A stretch of 64,000 nt of DNA from Siphonodentalium dalli (Eukaryota; Mollusca; Scaphopoda; Gadilida; Siphonodentaliidae): the NCBI GenBank assembly GCA_032622095.1, contig CP136066.1, positions 201,088,978-201,152,977 of the forward strand, given 5' to 3'. The position numbers were made by a program, and so were the translations under genes. Of this stretch, positions 10,800 through 21,807 are shown in pieces (position 1 is the first letter of the stretch; each line of letters starts with the position of its first letter). The notes beneath the pieces are model-generated. The model did no database searches. It was given only the letters and a program-made list of their open reading frames with translations, and was not told where the DNA came from.

Positions 10800-11434
10800 C
10801 CCCCCCTAAAGTTAAGATGCGCCATGTTGTGTTATAAGGCACACATAATTCACGGTTACATCTCAATAGGATTAATTAACACAACGGCCGTTGAAAGTCT
10901 GCTAAAGAATGTAATAATATATAACTTTCTGTCTATAAACTCGAACATTAAAGTAGAAACAATATATAATGTACCCCCAGACCCGAAATTTAAATAAATT
11001 TTATAATTTTTCCTAAAACATTATATAAAACGCATTTTTTTATTTTATGGAAGGCAAACAAAGAAAAGAATGTAGTAAGGGTGGAGATAATTGGTGTATA
11101 CGGCAATTTCATTCCGCCTTGGATTAAAAAATGACATACTAACCCAAAATGGCTGCCAATATGGCAGCCGCAAAATAGGTGGAAATTGGGAAATATGTAA
11201 GAACGCACAATTACTTGCTTAAATGGCTCAACTGTATAACACAGCGGTCGTTGATGAACTGCTAAAATATAGTTTAAGGTACGTGTATATATCCCGATCT
11301 ACAAACTCGAACAATAAAGTGAAAATATTACACAATGCACCTCCTGGCACAAAATGTTATATAATTTAGGTATTTTTCTCCAAAAATAACCTGAAGCCAT
11401 TTTTGTCATCTTCTCGGAAGCCATAAAGCGCATA
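10800..11434. repeat. Two diverged tandem units, interrupted downstream
   Basis: Blocks AACACA.CGG(C/T)CGTTGA, CT.CTAAA, CTATAAACTCGAACA.TAAAGT and AATGTACCCCC / AATGCACCTCC recur in order at about 10876 and 11236. The block TACTAACCCAAAATGGCTGCCAATATGG (11140) has its counterpart only at about 12270, beyond the insertion at 11435-12210. Confidence 0.6.
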
Positions 11435-12210
11435 ATGTAGCGTGGTGGAGATTATCATTCATATTCATCATTCGTGCAGGAGTCGCCGGCGGGAGAGGAT
11501 CGTACATTCGGGTTCGCCACAGACTGTCGGCCCAGCACGGATCACGATCACTCACCGGCTTACCTGCAGGAATAGCCAGCACGGACCGGCTTAGTTCAAC
11601 GCTGGTACCCAGTGTCAACTCTGCTGTGCTGAATGCCGCGGATTAGCCTGGATGACTCGACAGCCATTATCTGATCCCGCTTCGATCTCAGATTTTGGTT
11701 GTCGGGTCAGCTCTATTGACAGAATGGAGGGCGCAGTACGTCGCTGGAAACTCTACCGTCCCGTGCTAATGAATTACCAGAGCGGATGACCTGGACTCCG
11801 GAGCCCAGCGAATGGAAGATGCCCTTTAGGACGTCAACGGGATGATGCCAGGGGAAGACAGGAGCTGCTGGATAAAAGTTACCAGGACATCCGGACGACT
11901 TCCAGCTGACCTTCTTCTCCTTGGATTTGACAACACCATCACGTCAGCCATCCCTTTGGAGCAGCCCGGACTCCGGATACCATCTAGCAGGAGTCCACCA
12001 CCACCGTCACCGACAAGGCAACAACACATGCTGGGACACTAGATACCATCAACCTACGGTGTTCCAGGGGACTTAAGACATCCCTCGTCTGGATTCCAGC
12101 GACGGAAAGAAAAAGATTTTTTTTTTTAAATGCTTCTTCCCTTCTTAATAAAGGCGATAAAATGAGGGGTTAGACCCATTCGAGAATTCCGGGGTTAGGC
12201 CCCCCCAACA
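11435..12210 (+). mobile_element. LINE-derived insertion carrying the conserved 3' tail
   Basis: GC-rich DNA interrupts the surrounding AT-rich tandem repeat. It ends with poly-T/AAATG, AATAAAGGCG, then AAAATGAGGGGTTAGACCC, TTCGAGAATTCCGGGGTTAG and GCCCCCCC. This end matches the tails at 32405 (reverse), 46275 and 55430. The body (11460-12110) has no long intact frame. A short PPPPSP segment near 11997 recalls the proline-rich part of the ORF1-like proteins at 32.5 and 45.4 kb. Most likely a decayed ORF1-only copy of the same LINE family. Confidence 0.6.
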
Positions 12211-12441
12211 CTCTCTCTAAGTGGAAATGTTTGGTGTGTACGATAATTCAAAGTCGTTTTTGGATTACAAAATGGCTTACTAACCCCAAGATGGCTGCCG
12301 ATATGGTTGTCAGAATACATGTTAAAATATGTCATGTTTCACTTTTATCTCCGTCATTGCCGCCATATAATGTCTCACAGTCCATGGACGTATCCAGCTA
12401 GGGTTCGATGCGTTCGGACGAACCCGCCCTTCAAAACAGAG
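12211..12441. repeat. Continuation of the interrupted 10.8-kb repeat
   Basis: GTGTGTACGATAATTCAAAG and ATGGCTTACTAACCCCAAG, then ATGGCTGCCGATATGG, correspond to 11090-11165. They show where the older repeat resumes after the insertion. Confidence 0.55.
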
Positions 12442-12581
12442 GTGCCCTCGTCGCCTGACTTCCAGGGTTCGACAAGTCGTTGGCTCGGGCAACTTCGGGG
12501 GTTCGTTAAGTTAATGCATGATCTTCGAAGTTGCCCGAGCCAACTAACCGTCGAACCCTGGAAGTCAGGCGACGAGGGCAC
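12442..12581. repeat. Long hairpin: 56-bp arms, 28-bp loop
   Basis: The left arm 12442-12497 pairs with 12526-12581. Both outer 32 bp and inner 17 bp are exact complements, with a mismatched patch of about 7 bp between them. Both strands therefore read almost the same peptide (PSSPDFQGST). The stem is GC-rich compared with its surroundings, which suggests a recently formed inverted duplication of foreign sequence, or a hairpin RNA source. Confidence 0.9.
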
Positions 12582-12944
12582 TTAAGCAGTCGGCAAAAAG
12601 CATGATCGGCCTATACTGGATTATTTCACATTAAATTGAGGTCCGTATAATGTTTCAGTGAAATCCACATATACGCCGGGGTGAAAATTTGATTTTAATG
12701 TTAATCAAATCAATATAGTCCCATGGCATGTCGGCATATGACGTTGCTAGTCTAACGTGGACAGCAATGTGTTCAGTTTCAATTAAAATGATGCTGTATA
12801 CGTGTATGTCAAACTTGTTTTCACATTCATTGGGAATTATGAACGAATTAACACAGTGTATGCAAACACCACATGTACATGAATATATAGGATACATTTT
12901 TGGGTATCAAGTTGTGTTCCCGTGTGTCCACGTAGTACACTCTT
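12582..12944. other. Non-coding spacer
   Basis: Nothing recognised. Confidence 0.35.
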
Positions 12945-13215
12945 AAAACGACTGTGTGGTAGAACCACACAGTTACCACACAGTTTGTGTAACCACTTGG
13001 TCGATCACAACATTGTGTGGTGAATTGTGTGGCAAATGACCACACATCTGTTGTGTGGCGGTGGCGAACAAACTGTGTGGATCGACCAAACAACTTGTTC
13101 TTTGCAGGCACACATTAAATGTGTGCTAATTTATGCACAATATTGTGTGGATACAGATGAACAGTTTTTGTGTGGTTACTGACCTACAAAGTTGTGTAGT
13201 TGACACACACACAGA
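12945..13215. repeat. Cluster of TGTGTGG / CCACACA inverted words
   Basis: More than ten TGTGTGG or CCACACA words occur in both orientations. They include ACTGTGTGGTAGAACCACACAGTT, a short hairpin at about 12950-12973, and GATCGACCAA / TTGGTCGATC (about 13079 and 12997) as a second pair. The region can fold in several ways and looks like a palindromic mobile element with subterminal repeats. No TSD is defined. Confidence 0.6.
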
Positions 13216-14756
13216 TGTTTGGGTCCAGCACATTTAATTGTTCGTTGAATGGACACAAATATGTTTGCACTAAGGAAACAATAATGTTAACTGCCACCAC
13301 ACTAGTTTGTATACTCCGGCAGGATGATCAAATGGAAATGTAGAATAATCTTGCTCAAAGCAGTTATATTTACAAATATTATATCCAAATTGACAACACA
13401 CGACATCATTCTAATATATTAATTAAATGCAGTGACTCTCGTGGCCAAATAGTTTTCGTTAGTTTATCTCCGAGAGTTGCATCCCGAATCGAGAGGTAAA
13501 TATTTACATTTGAGCGTAGTTCGGACGATGTTTTCTATGAAGAGGTACGATTGATTTGCTTGAGATTTTCCGCGATGTTAGTAGAATCCTGCATTCCTCC
13601 TGTTGGGGTAGCGCCTGACTACTAACTTATCAGTTTCACGCACCCGAACAAGTCCATAATATGTCTTTAAGTTGTCAAAACATTGTGTCATTCTTTACTC
13701 CAGTCCACAAAGCATCGGCATAATTAATTAATAAACCCGTTTTATTGGTCAAAAGGTTTAATAATAGATCATAAAAGAACATATTACAATTTCGTGCGAA
13801 ATCCCCCCACCCCCTCCCCCGCATTTATCGGGGCAACCCGCCCGAAAATAGCGGAAGGGCGGGTGGTACCAGGGCCTGTAATAAGGTTTTTAATATGGTT
13901 TTACTATAGATTAGGTTGTGTTTTTTCTGGATAGGCCCATAATGTTGAAAAAATAGATGTTTTTCCCCTAATTTTAAGTTGGGGGTAGTTATCTTATCAT
14001 AAAATATTTCCATGTATATGACGAAAAGTCTCAATTTTGCATCAAAATGTATGTAATAGTGTCTGATAATAGAAATAACATACAGAAATACCCAAAGTTT
14101 TTATATTACATTGTCACCATAATTAAAAAAAAGCTTTTTTCAAAATGTTCTATTTCTATGAAAGGAAAGTTTTTTTCAGCATTGATATATGTAGATTGAT
14201 TATTCCTGATGACAACAATATATAGGTTTGCCATAAGGATCCGAAATGTTTGCCGTTATGCTGTGTTGTCAGAATTTTGCCATTCCTCAAAAATAGCGAA
14301 TTGTCTACCCCCGGACCCACAATCAATTATTTGACAAAAAACGTCATTTGTTTCAAACATTGTGGTTACTAATGACTTTGTTTCATTTCTAACACCCTAA
14401 AGCTACTGAAACTGCATCTGAATATCTGGAAAATGGTTTGAAAAAAAATCGTTTGCCTATTGCTATTTCCAGAGAGATTTAGTATTAGCCGGACAAATAT
14501 ATCTCAAATAAAAGCACTAAACACAAAACACCGGGCATATGTCGCCTGTTTCCTATAAATAACATACTCATCTACAACTCTGCAGCGATAAAAATCATTC
14601 CGGACGCCAAATTAAACCATTTCTACATTTAGTTCCGAGTGACTCGTCGCCATCTATAAATTCTCAATCGGAAGCCGAAAATTTCGGAAAAACGTGAGAA
14701 ATACAGTAGTCCAGGAGATATTGGTCGACCTCTGCACCCCACCCCTAGGGTATCAC
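13216..14756. other. Non-coding; C-rich tract near 13803
   Basis: AT-rich and without supported genes. ATATCCAAATTGACAACACA..ACAT.ATT (about 13381) resembles 63130-63160, so a member of that dispersed family is probably present here. Confidence 0.35.
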
Positions 14757-15117
14757 AGTGGATCAACGGACACGGACCAAAACCGGAAGTCGTAGATTTC
14801 GAGGTGGAGAAGAAAAAGTCCACAAATATTTGTTGACATTTTTCGACGTGTTTTTGGAATATAAACTGTTGGATATCATTTCTGACCAACTGAAGGTGAT
14901 TGAATAGTTCTTCACTAATGTTCGGACACCGACGATCAATTTTAGTCAGTTGTCAGTGTTCTATCGCGGAAAAAATGCCATTTAATCATCGCCGCGAGAC
15001 GATTTCTTCCCCAAAATATCCCAGAAAATCATACTTATCACATTCACCGCAGACAGCTGTCGCAATTCAAAATTTCATCTTTTGATGCGGGTACCCACCT
15101 CGAAAATACTGTCCGGT
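14757..15117 (-). repeat. Left arm of a widely spaced inverted repeat pair
   Basis: Matches 21352-21802 in reverse complement. Shared blocks include GTGGATCAACGGACACGGACC, CCGGAAGTCGTAGATTTCGAGG, CGTGTTTTTGGAATATAAAC, TGTTCTATCGCGGAAAAAAT, CAGACAGCTGTCGC and CATCTTTTG.TGCGGGTACC. The 21-kb copy has about 80 extra bases (about 21416-21491). No coding sense is retained. Confidence 0.8.
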
Positions 15118-15390
15118 TAGTCCCGAAAAATTTAATCATTATAGTTGTAAAAAATCTGTCCGCTTAGTCGTGCTTTTGCTGAAGTCTGCCATCTTCAATT
15201 TCTGGTCGAAAAAGCAACTTTGCCGCAGATGATGGGCGTTTCATTTGACTTTTGCGTGGCCACAATGCTCTGGGTGTTCATAATGTTGTATATGTCTCAT
15301 GGGACAACATAACATCCAGGCGGTGTCTTATATATATATAACTGAACTGTAACCTGTAACTGAAATCCAACCACGAAGTGGTGTCAGACC

Positions 15391-16646
15391 GGTTTTCCGA
15401 AGACCTATTACTACGAAGGCCCACAACTCCGAAGACCCGATTCTCCGACGGCCCACAACTCCGAAGACCCGATTCTCCGACGGCCCATAACTCCGAAGAC
15501 CCGATTCTCCGACGGCCCATAACTCCGAAGATCCGATTCTCCGAAAGCCCATAACTCCGAAGGGCCGATTCTCCGAAGACCTATAACTCCGAAGACCTAT
15601 AACTCCGAAGGGCCGATTCTCCGAAGACCTATAACTCCGAAGGCCCTATTCTCCGACGGCCCATAACTCCGAAGGTCCGATTCTCCGAAGATTTTGTTTT
15701 ATCGGGGTATTATCGTTTACTAAATAGTGTACAGTCCAGTGGCGAAGCCAAGGGGTACCAAAATTCCCACTGCCCCCATTAAACCTCTACTTGCTATTTC
15801 AGACAATATGGGCCCCTACCAAAACATGTCCAATGTCATGTAAAAGCCCGGAAATCGTTCATGGGGCATCAAAATATTCAAACTTTTCCTACTGCCCCCA
15901 CCTAAATGGGAATCCTGGCCCGCGCACCACTGACTATACACCAGATACTATAACGTTATGTTGGCCCATGAGATGCCAGAGTAAAATGTACAGGGGTGAA
16001 CGGGGAAGAACTTGTCGCCCCTGTGCATGTTAGGCTACTCTGACATTCTTGCAGCGTTTCGTTATAATATACCCGGTGCACACCAGTGGTGGAGCCAGGG
16101 TTCCCATTTAGGGGTGCACATTAATTAGCATATGTGGGGGATATGTGGGGGATATATCATGCATATGATATGCCGAAAGCATATCACGAAGGCCTGATTT
16201 AGGGAGCGCATACATGGGAGGGGTCGCCCCCAATCGTTGGTCCGGGGGCTCCCCTGGGCAGGAACACTGTGAATATTTGAATGCCTAGGAGGGATTTCCT
16301 GACGTTTACATGACATTTGACATGTTTTTTGGGGGCGGTCTTCCCTAGGGCCCCATTGCATGACCCCGCCACTGGACTGTACACTATTTAATAAGCGATA
16401 AAACATGATCTTCGGAGATTCGGACCTTCGGAGAATCGGCCCTTCGGAGTTATAGACCTTCGGAGTTATGGGCGTTCGGTGTTATAGGCCTTCGGAGTTA
16501 TGGGCTTTCGGAGTTATGGGTCTTCGGAGTTATGGGATTTCGGAGAATCGGGACTTCGGAGTTATGGGCTTTCGGAGAATCGGGGCGTCGGAGAATCTGA
16601 CCTTCGGAGAATCGGACCTTCGGAGTTATGGGTCTTCGGAAAAACG
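15391..16646. mobile_element. Foldback element with tandem-repeat arms
   Basis: The left arm 15391-15690 is a tandem array of CC(C)ATAACTCCGAAG and CCGATTCTCCGA(A/C)G(G/A) words. The right arm about 16410-16646 is the reverse complement array (CTTCGGAGTTATGG / CTTCGGAGAATCGG). Inside these, 15706-16030 and 16081-16405 are also inverted (TAAATAGTGTACAGTCCAGTGGCG, ACATGTC.AATGTCATGTAAA, CACC.CTAAATGGGA.CCTGG), leaving a centre near 16040-16080. Outer ends share TTTTCCGAAGACC. Long inverted arms built of short tandem repeats are the hallmark of Foldback/Galileo-type elements. No transposase ORF is present. ORFs through the arms are repeat translations. Confidence 0.75.
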
Positions 16647-16929
16647 CTACGTAACCCACGAAGTACATGTTTGGTAAACATATAACTTTTGATGTATGTC
16701 ACATTGTTAACTCTGACTTGTCATCACTCTCGGAAGGCCGACATAAAAAAAATGTTAGATTTACATCCAATTTGTTTTTCAGACAAATTCAGCGTTGTGC
16801 CGATTTGTAACTGATCGCACACTCGCAACTCGCAGCTTGTTCGTCCTTTTGTGGATGCAATTTTCGGAGATTTTATTCCTATATTTTGCGGTCATTTGTT
16901 TTTTGCTTCGCATATATATTTAGTACCAT

Positions 16930-17021
16930 CACACGGCACAATCGTTTCGACGATTCTACGACCAATTCCACAATTCTGCGGCTTGACAACCACGGTACTG
17001 CGGCAATTTAACGATTCTGCG
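16930..17021 (+). repeat. Inner arm of an inverted repeat (partner 19861-19955)
   Basis: CACACGGCACAATCGTTTCG, ATTCTACGACCAATTCCAC and GCGGCTTGACAACCACGGTA are exactly or nearly the reverse complement of 19861-19955. The unit is itself rich in CGATTCTGCG / GATTCTACG words. Confidence 0.85.
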
Positions 17022-17269
17022 ACCAGGCTGATACGATAAACACGAAAAAAACATTAAGAAATGAATAATTCCAGAAATATAGACAGTTATGTACCACATA
17101 TTATATTTCTATTAGGTACGGCGATCTTCGAATCGATAATCGGTAGAGAGTTCAGCACTAGAAAGTTAGCACAGCAATACATAATCTTTGACACAAATAG
17201 ACCAGTTGTTTTGGATTTACACACATCACTGTGTGAAATTCGTCTTTAGAGTTGAGAAAATATATATAA

Positions 17270-17892
17270 CTAGAAGGTGACCCGACTTCGTCCGGGCTTT
17301 GACCTTGAATTGTCCATTTTGAAGGTCAAGGTCAAGTGGGGTCACGATTTGACCAGTCCAAAAACACTGCCCGGACAAAAGTACCCGACAAACGTGCCCG
17401 TCGAAATCCATCCGGTTTTACCCGATTTGACCTTGAATTGATCATTTTGAAGGTCAAGGTCTGCTCGGGGTCACGATTGGACCCGTCCAAAACAATCAGT
17501 GGACAAAACTAACCCCACGTATCAAATTTCGTCGAAATCCCATCAAAATTGGCGATTTGACCTTGAAGTTACCCGATTTCAAGGTCAAGGTCACGTCGCA
17601 CAGGCAAATGAATATGCTTATGAGACTCGCCATAAGAAAGTACCCCCACATACCAAGTTTCATCGAAATCCCGTGATATTCGGGCGTTTGACCTTGAAAT
17701 GACCCGAATTTCAAGGTCAAGGTCACGTCGCACGGACAAATAAATATGCCTATGTTCGTCCCCGGCCGAAAATACCCCCACATACCAAGTTTCATCGAAA
17801 TCGGCTGGGCCATTTTCGAGTCCATCGATTACACACAAACATACACACAGATACACACACACACACACAGATCTTTCAAAATATATAATAGA
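17270..17892 (-). mobile_element. Helitron-like non-autonomous element, 623 bp
   Basis: Minus strand: A|TCTATTATATATTTTGAA at 17892, then GTGTGT repeats, ATCGATGGACTCGAAAATGG and ATTTCGATGAAACTTGGTAT (near 17810-17770 and again at 17660). The 3' end is CCCGGACGAAGTCGGG, TCACCTT, CTAG|T at 17270. Four internal TCAAGGTCA / TGACCTTGA pairs occupy 17295-17735. No Rep/helicase coding; mobilised in trans if at all. Confidence 0.7.
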
Positions 17893-19860
17893 TGTCCTAT
17901 AAAATTGAGTGGAAACCAAATATTAACATAGCCATACGTCTTTGGTTGATTTTTCACAACTCATATCCATATTTGTGGGGGGGGGGTATCATCGCACTCA
18001 ATTGACAACGCCGAGTAGTCGACTATGACAACGACGATTGTGAGACCAGCAATTGAAATTTCATTAACTTGTGCTCACGAGAAGTCGTTTTCTAATGAAT
18101 GTCACACTCGCTATAGACATGAATACGCATATGAATCACACGACCTCAAGGCTACGAGATTAAGACTCTATCATTTGGAACCAGCTGTGGAAAATAAAGT
18201 AATGTCGAATCGTATATTGCTATACTGTACAGGTTTAATTTCCATATCTGTGCACCACACATTACATGATTTAAATTTTCCGCCTATCCAACTTTCCTTC
18301 CGTCTGTCTGTACGCCTAACTAGCAGCCGACTAACAATGCCTCGGTATTTTCTTATGGCCAACATGTCTTATTCTCAGTTCCGTTGTGGTATCGATGGGG
18401 AATGGTCGCCTTCATGTTAGAAATTAACTCCACACATGAAACTTAATATTTTGTTTTGAGTATAATTCCATATTTTGACATCCAGGTATATATATCTCTA
18501 AACGGTGAAAATTATATTCTATAATGATTTATTTATTTGTGATTAAAATCTAGTTATCTAAAATATAATTCCCTCGCGCAGTCAAGATTTGCCTCCAGAT
18601 ATTACAATTCTATGACATTTATTTCGTATTAATTCTTAACTCATTTGAAGTATGCACACACCAGTTTACCCAATTAAGAATACTACCGCAACAAAACACC
18701 CCATGTTAATAATATACAGGCAAGTTGGCGTCCGAACCGGGGGGTAGGGGGTAGGGGGTCATAAATCAGCGTATCCCTATAGGTTATTTTTTTTATTTTG
18801 GCTACTTTCGGGACCAACCAACCCAATGTTCTACTATTTTATGTATGTATACGTTTTTACTGCAATTTTCTGGCATCCATCCCTTTTATTTTTATTTTTT
18901 TTAAAGTGTTGCTCATTACTTTCAGTTTCAGATAACCATAAAGAATTTTAACTAATACTTTCACACAAACACATTTATAAAAGTAACTAAACGGTCAATA
19001 ATTTTTCGAGGACATCTTTATATGAAGGGCCTACCTGCTAATCAGAATATGACTAAACTAACTCGTGTTATGGTAGGGTAAGTGGTGACATTTTCGAATG
19101 AACAAGTCAACTTTACAAAAATTACAAAGCGGCTAGGTGCACCAAGAAGGAAAATGTTCAGGTACATGTAAGTCGGGCATTTTGTCATGTTCAAAAAATT
19201 AAAGAATGCTCGTTTATCGACAAATCTCTTATGTGACTTGGTCTCTATACCTTCACGTGTGGGGATCAGTAAATACACAGTACTGTATTGAATCCAGGAC
19301 ATGTGCATTGTACAACGAAGGTACTGTTCCAAACATTTATTGATGCAGCGTACATGGGCTTACACGCATAACTAAGCTGTTCGATCATGCAGTGACAGAT
19401 ACGTCGTATACAAATGAAAATTACCGTTCAACGAGTCGCACAATCGTCGTTGTCATGGTCGAAGCGGGGCGTTATCAAATAGTTGACACTTTTACTGCTT
19501 TCTGTGTGTAGTTTAATCGAATATTGCGTCAATGGAGGTACGAATTTGACAAATAATACATTTATGCTTATCAAAGCTTACGTTGGATGTTAATTTTCGC
19601 ACTGTTAATGTCCCCTTGTAGCCCAAGAAACGACTTTTTGCGATCGGTTCGCGGTTCGATCGGATTATCCAGACTTGACCGAGCCGATTGTGACTCATTT
19701 TATGTATTTATCGCATCTTTGTATGTTCCGTGAGTCAACCTGGTGGATCTGCAAAGTCTACTCTGCACAATGCATACAAGAAGAAGCCCGCTTTTATCGT
19801 CCCACGTCAGTAAAAGGCCCCGTTATCTAAGTTTGTCATAAAATATCACGTATAATAAGG
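17893..19860. other. Non-coding; G-rich tracts near 17977 and 18740
   Basis: A 131-codon frame (18025-18420) shows no domain and contains a short CTGTCTGTACG repeat stretch, so I do not support it as a gene. GGGGGGTAGGGGGTAGGGGG at about 18739 is a G-run motif. Nothing else is recognised. Confidence 0.35.
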
Positions 19861-19955
19861 CCGCAGAATCGTTGAACTGCCGTAGCACCGTGGTTGTCAA
19901 GCCGCAGAATCGTGGAATTGGTCGTAGAATCGTCGAAACGATTGTGCCGTGTGAC
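19861..19955 (-). repeat. Partner arm of 16930-17021
   Basis: Reverse complement of the 16.9-kb arm, about 90% identical by eye. Confidence 0.85.
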
Positions 19956-21351
19956 CATGGGAACATGTGAACCTATGATTATGAATTATGTCAGACTTTT
20001 TTGTGTAGTTATATGACATTTTTCGACTTAGAAAATTATTGTTTTCAATATTCAGCAATGGATATAAAACAATGATCAGGAGGGGACTAAAACATACTGT
20101 CGGAGGGGTGTACAGCTATATCTGTTACTAATATTAGCTTAAGTTCAAGTCAACTAAGCAATATTATTATATAATTCCAGGTGCTACTGACGAGAGGATA
20201 GCATGCATGTCTTCATATGTGACCACTGTGAGGCAAAGGCTGGCGGCTTCGCTGAGGCAATCGACCATGGGATTGTACAACACCCGAATGAACGCTTGAA
20301 AATAAAATATGGCCGTATTACCACTTGTTTTAGAGTTATCCATCTTCATCCGCAATTTTGACCGAAACCACCATTGTGACGGCTTGTTTCTGGGCAGCAA
20401 TCAATTGAAATAACAAACTTCAATAATCGATATCTGATCACACTTTGATGGGTTGGTTTCTCGACTCGACCCGACTAAAACAGATGGTACTAGTAATACT
20501 GTCGCGAGTCACCCATTTTGATAAAGAAGTTAGGCTAGTTCCCAATCTCAACGATCCAAAGCAATGAAAACAAGGAGGTGATATGTCAATGTGAGTTCAG
20601 GTTTAGTTATAGATACACCTATTTATTCACCAGGGGTACATAGTTACATATAACCATGAATTGCGCTTAATCGCAAATAATTATGCTTAAGTGCTATTGC
20701 TTAACTGCAATTAATTATGAAATGTGAATTTGGCCACCCATAGAAATGGAAATAAACATTTGCATATTTGATGGCTATGCTATAATATGTAATATTAGCG
20801 AAAATTCTCCGAAATATGGTTGGTGCCAGTAGTTTAAAACATAAAAATAAAGGGGTGTGTACCCGAAAATGTAGTGAAAACGTTATACAATCGTAATCAA
20901 AACTGGGGTGGTGGGAAAGTGGCCATTATGAAAGAAAAAAAAACAGCCATGGGTCTTAATTTGTTTTTCAAGTATCAAATTTCACACTAAATACTGGCTA
21001 AAATATCAAACTTGGAAAATACATCTACACCTCCCACCATCATAACAATCTGTTTCTACTGCCTTGGTAATGGATGGCATTGTAATATTATTGTTCTACA
21101 AATATTTCCATAAATAATTCTTTGATTAATGACATTACACGATCTAAACGAATGTTATGAGAACAAATTGCAAACTGTACTCGGTAGCTAAACTTGATCA
21201 GTATACCATAGTTGCAACAGAAAAGCAGTTGGCCAAAAACGTGCCACTGTTAACGAAAGGCAGCCAACCAACTAATCCATTTCGACTCTTGATTGAACTA
21301 CAATAACTGTCCGCCCGGTCTGGTGGATTGCGACTAATTTCCGGGGTGTAC
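19956..21351. other. Non-coding, nothing recognised
   Basis: No supported gene. Short frames here have no recognisable motif. Confidence 0.35.
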
Positions 21352-21802
21352 AGGACAAACCGGACAGTATTTTCGAGGCGGGTACCCGCACCAAAAGATG
21401 AAATTTGGAATTTTGAGATTGTCCGTGAAAATACTCAAAATATGCATTTGTGGGGGGAAAACAGGCCTTTCGATTGGTATATAGGTTGTTGCGACAGCTG
21501 TCTGCGATGAATGTGATAAGTATGATTTTCTGGGATATTTTGGGGAAGAAATCATCTCGCGGCGTTGACTAAATGGCATTTTTTCCGCGATAGAACACTG
21601 ACAACTGACGTAAATTGATCGTCGGTGTCCGAACATTAGTGAAGAACTTATTCACTCACCTTCAGTTGGTCAGAAATTATATCCAACCGTTTATATTCCA
21701 AAAAACACGTCGAAAAATATCAACAAATATTTGTGGACTTTTTTTTCTCCACCTCGAAATCTACGACTTCCGGTTTTGGTCCGTGTCCGTTGATCCACTG
21801 TG
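21352..21802 (+). repeat. Right arm of the inverted pair with 14757-15117
   Basis: Reverse complement of the left arm, longer by an internal segment (about 21416-21491). It ends abruptly at GATCCACTGTG, immediately before the 4-kb palindrome, which suggests that the palindrome truncated or entered it. Confidence 0.8.
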
Positions 21803-21807
21803 GGTAT

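Noticed and set aside
15278-15552. Minus-strand frames with repeated GLRSYGPSENRVFGVVG-type peptides
   Set aside because: Direct translation of the foldback arm repeats. Periodicity comes from DNA.
18025-18420. 131-codon plus-strand frame as a possible host gene
   Set aside because: No motif, no splice or promoter context, contains simple-repeat words, and the length is compatible with chance in 64 kb.
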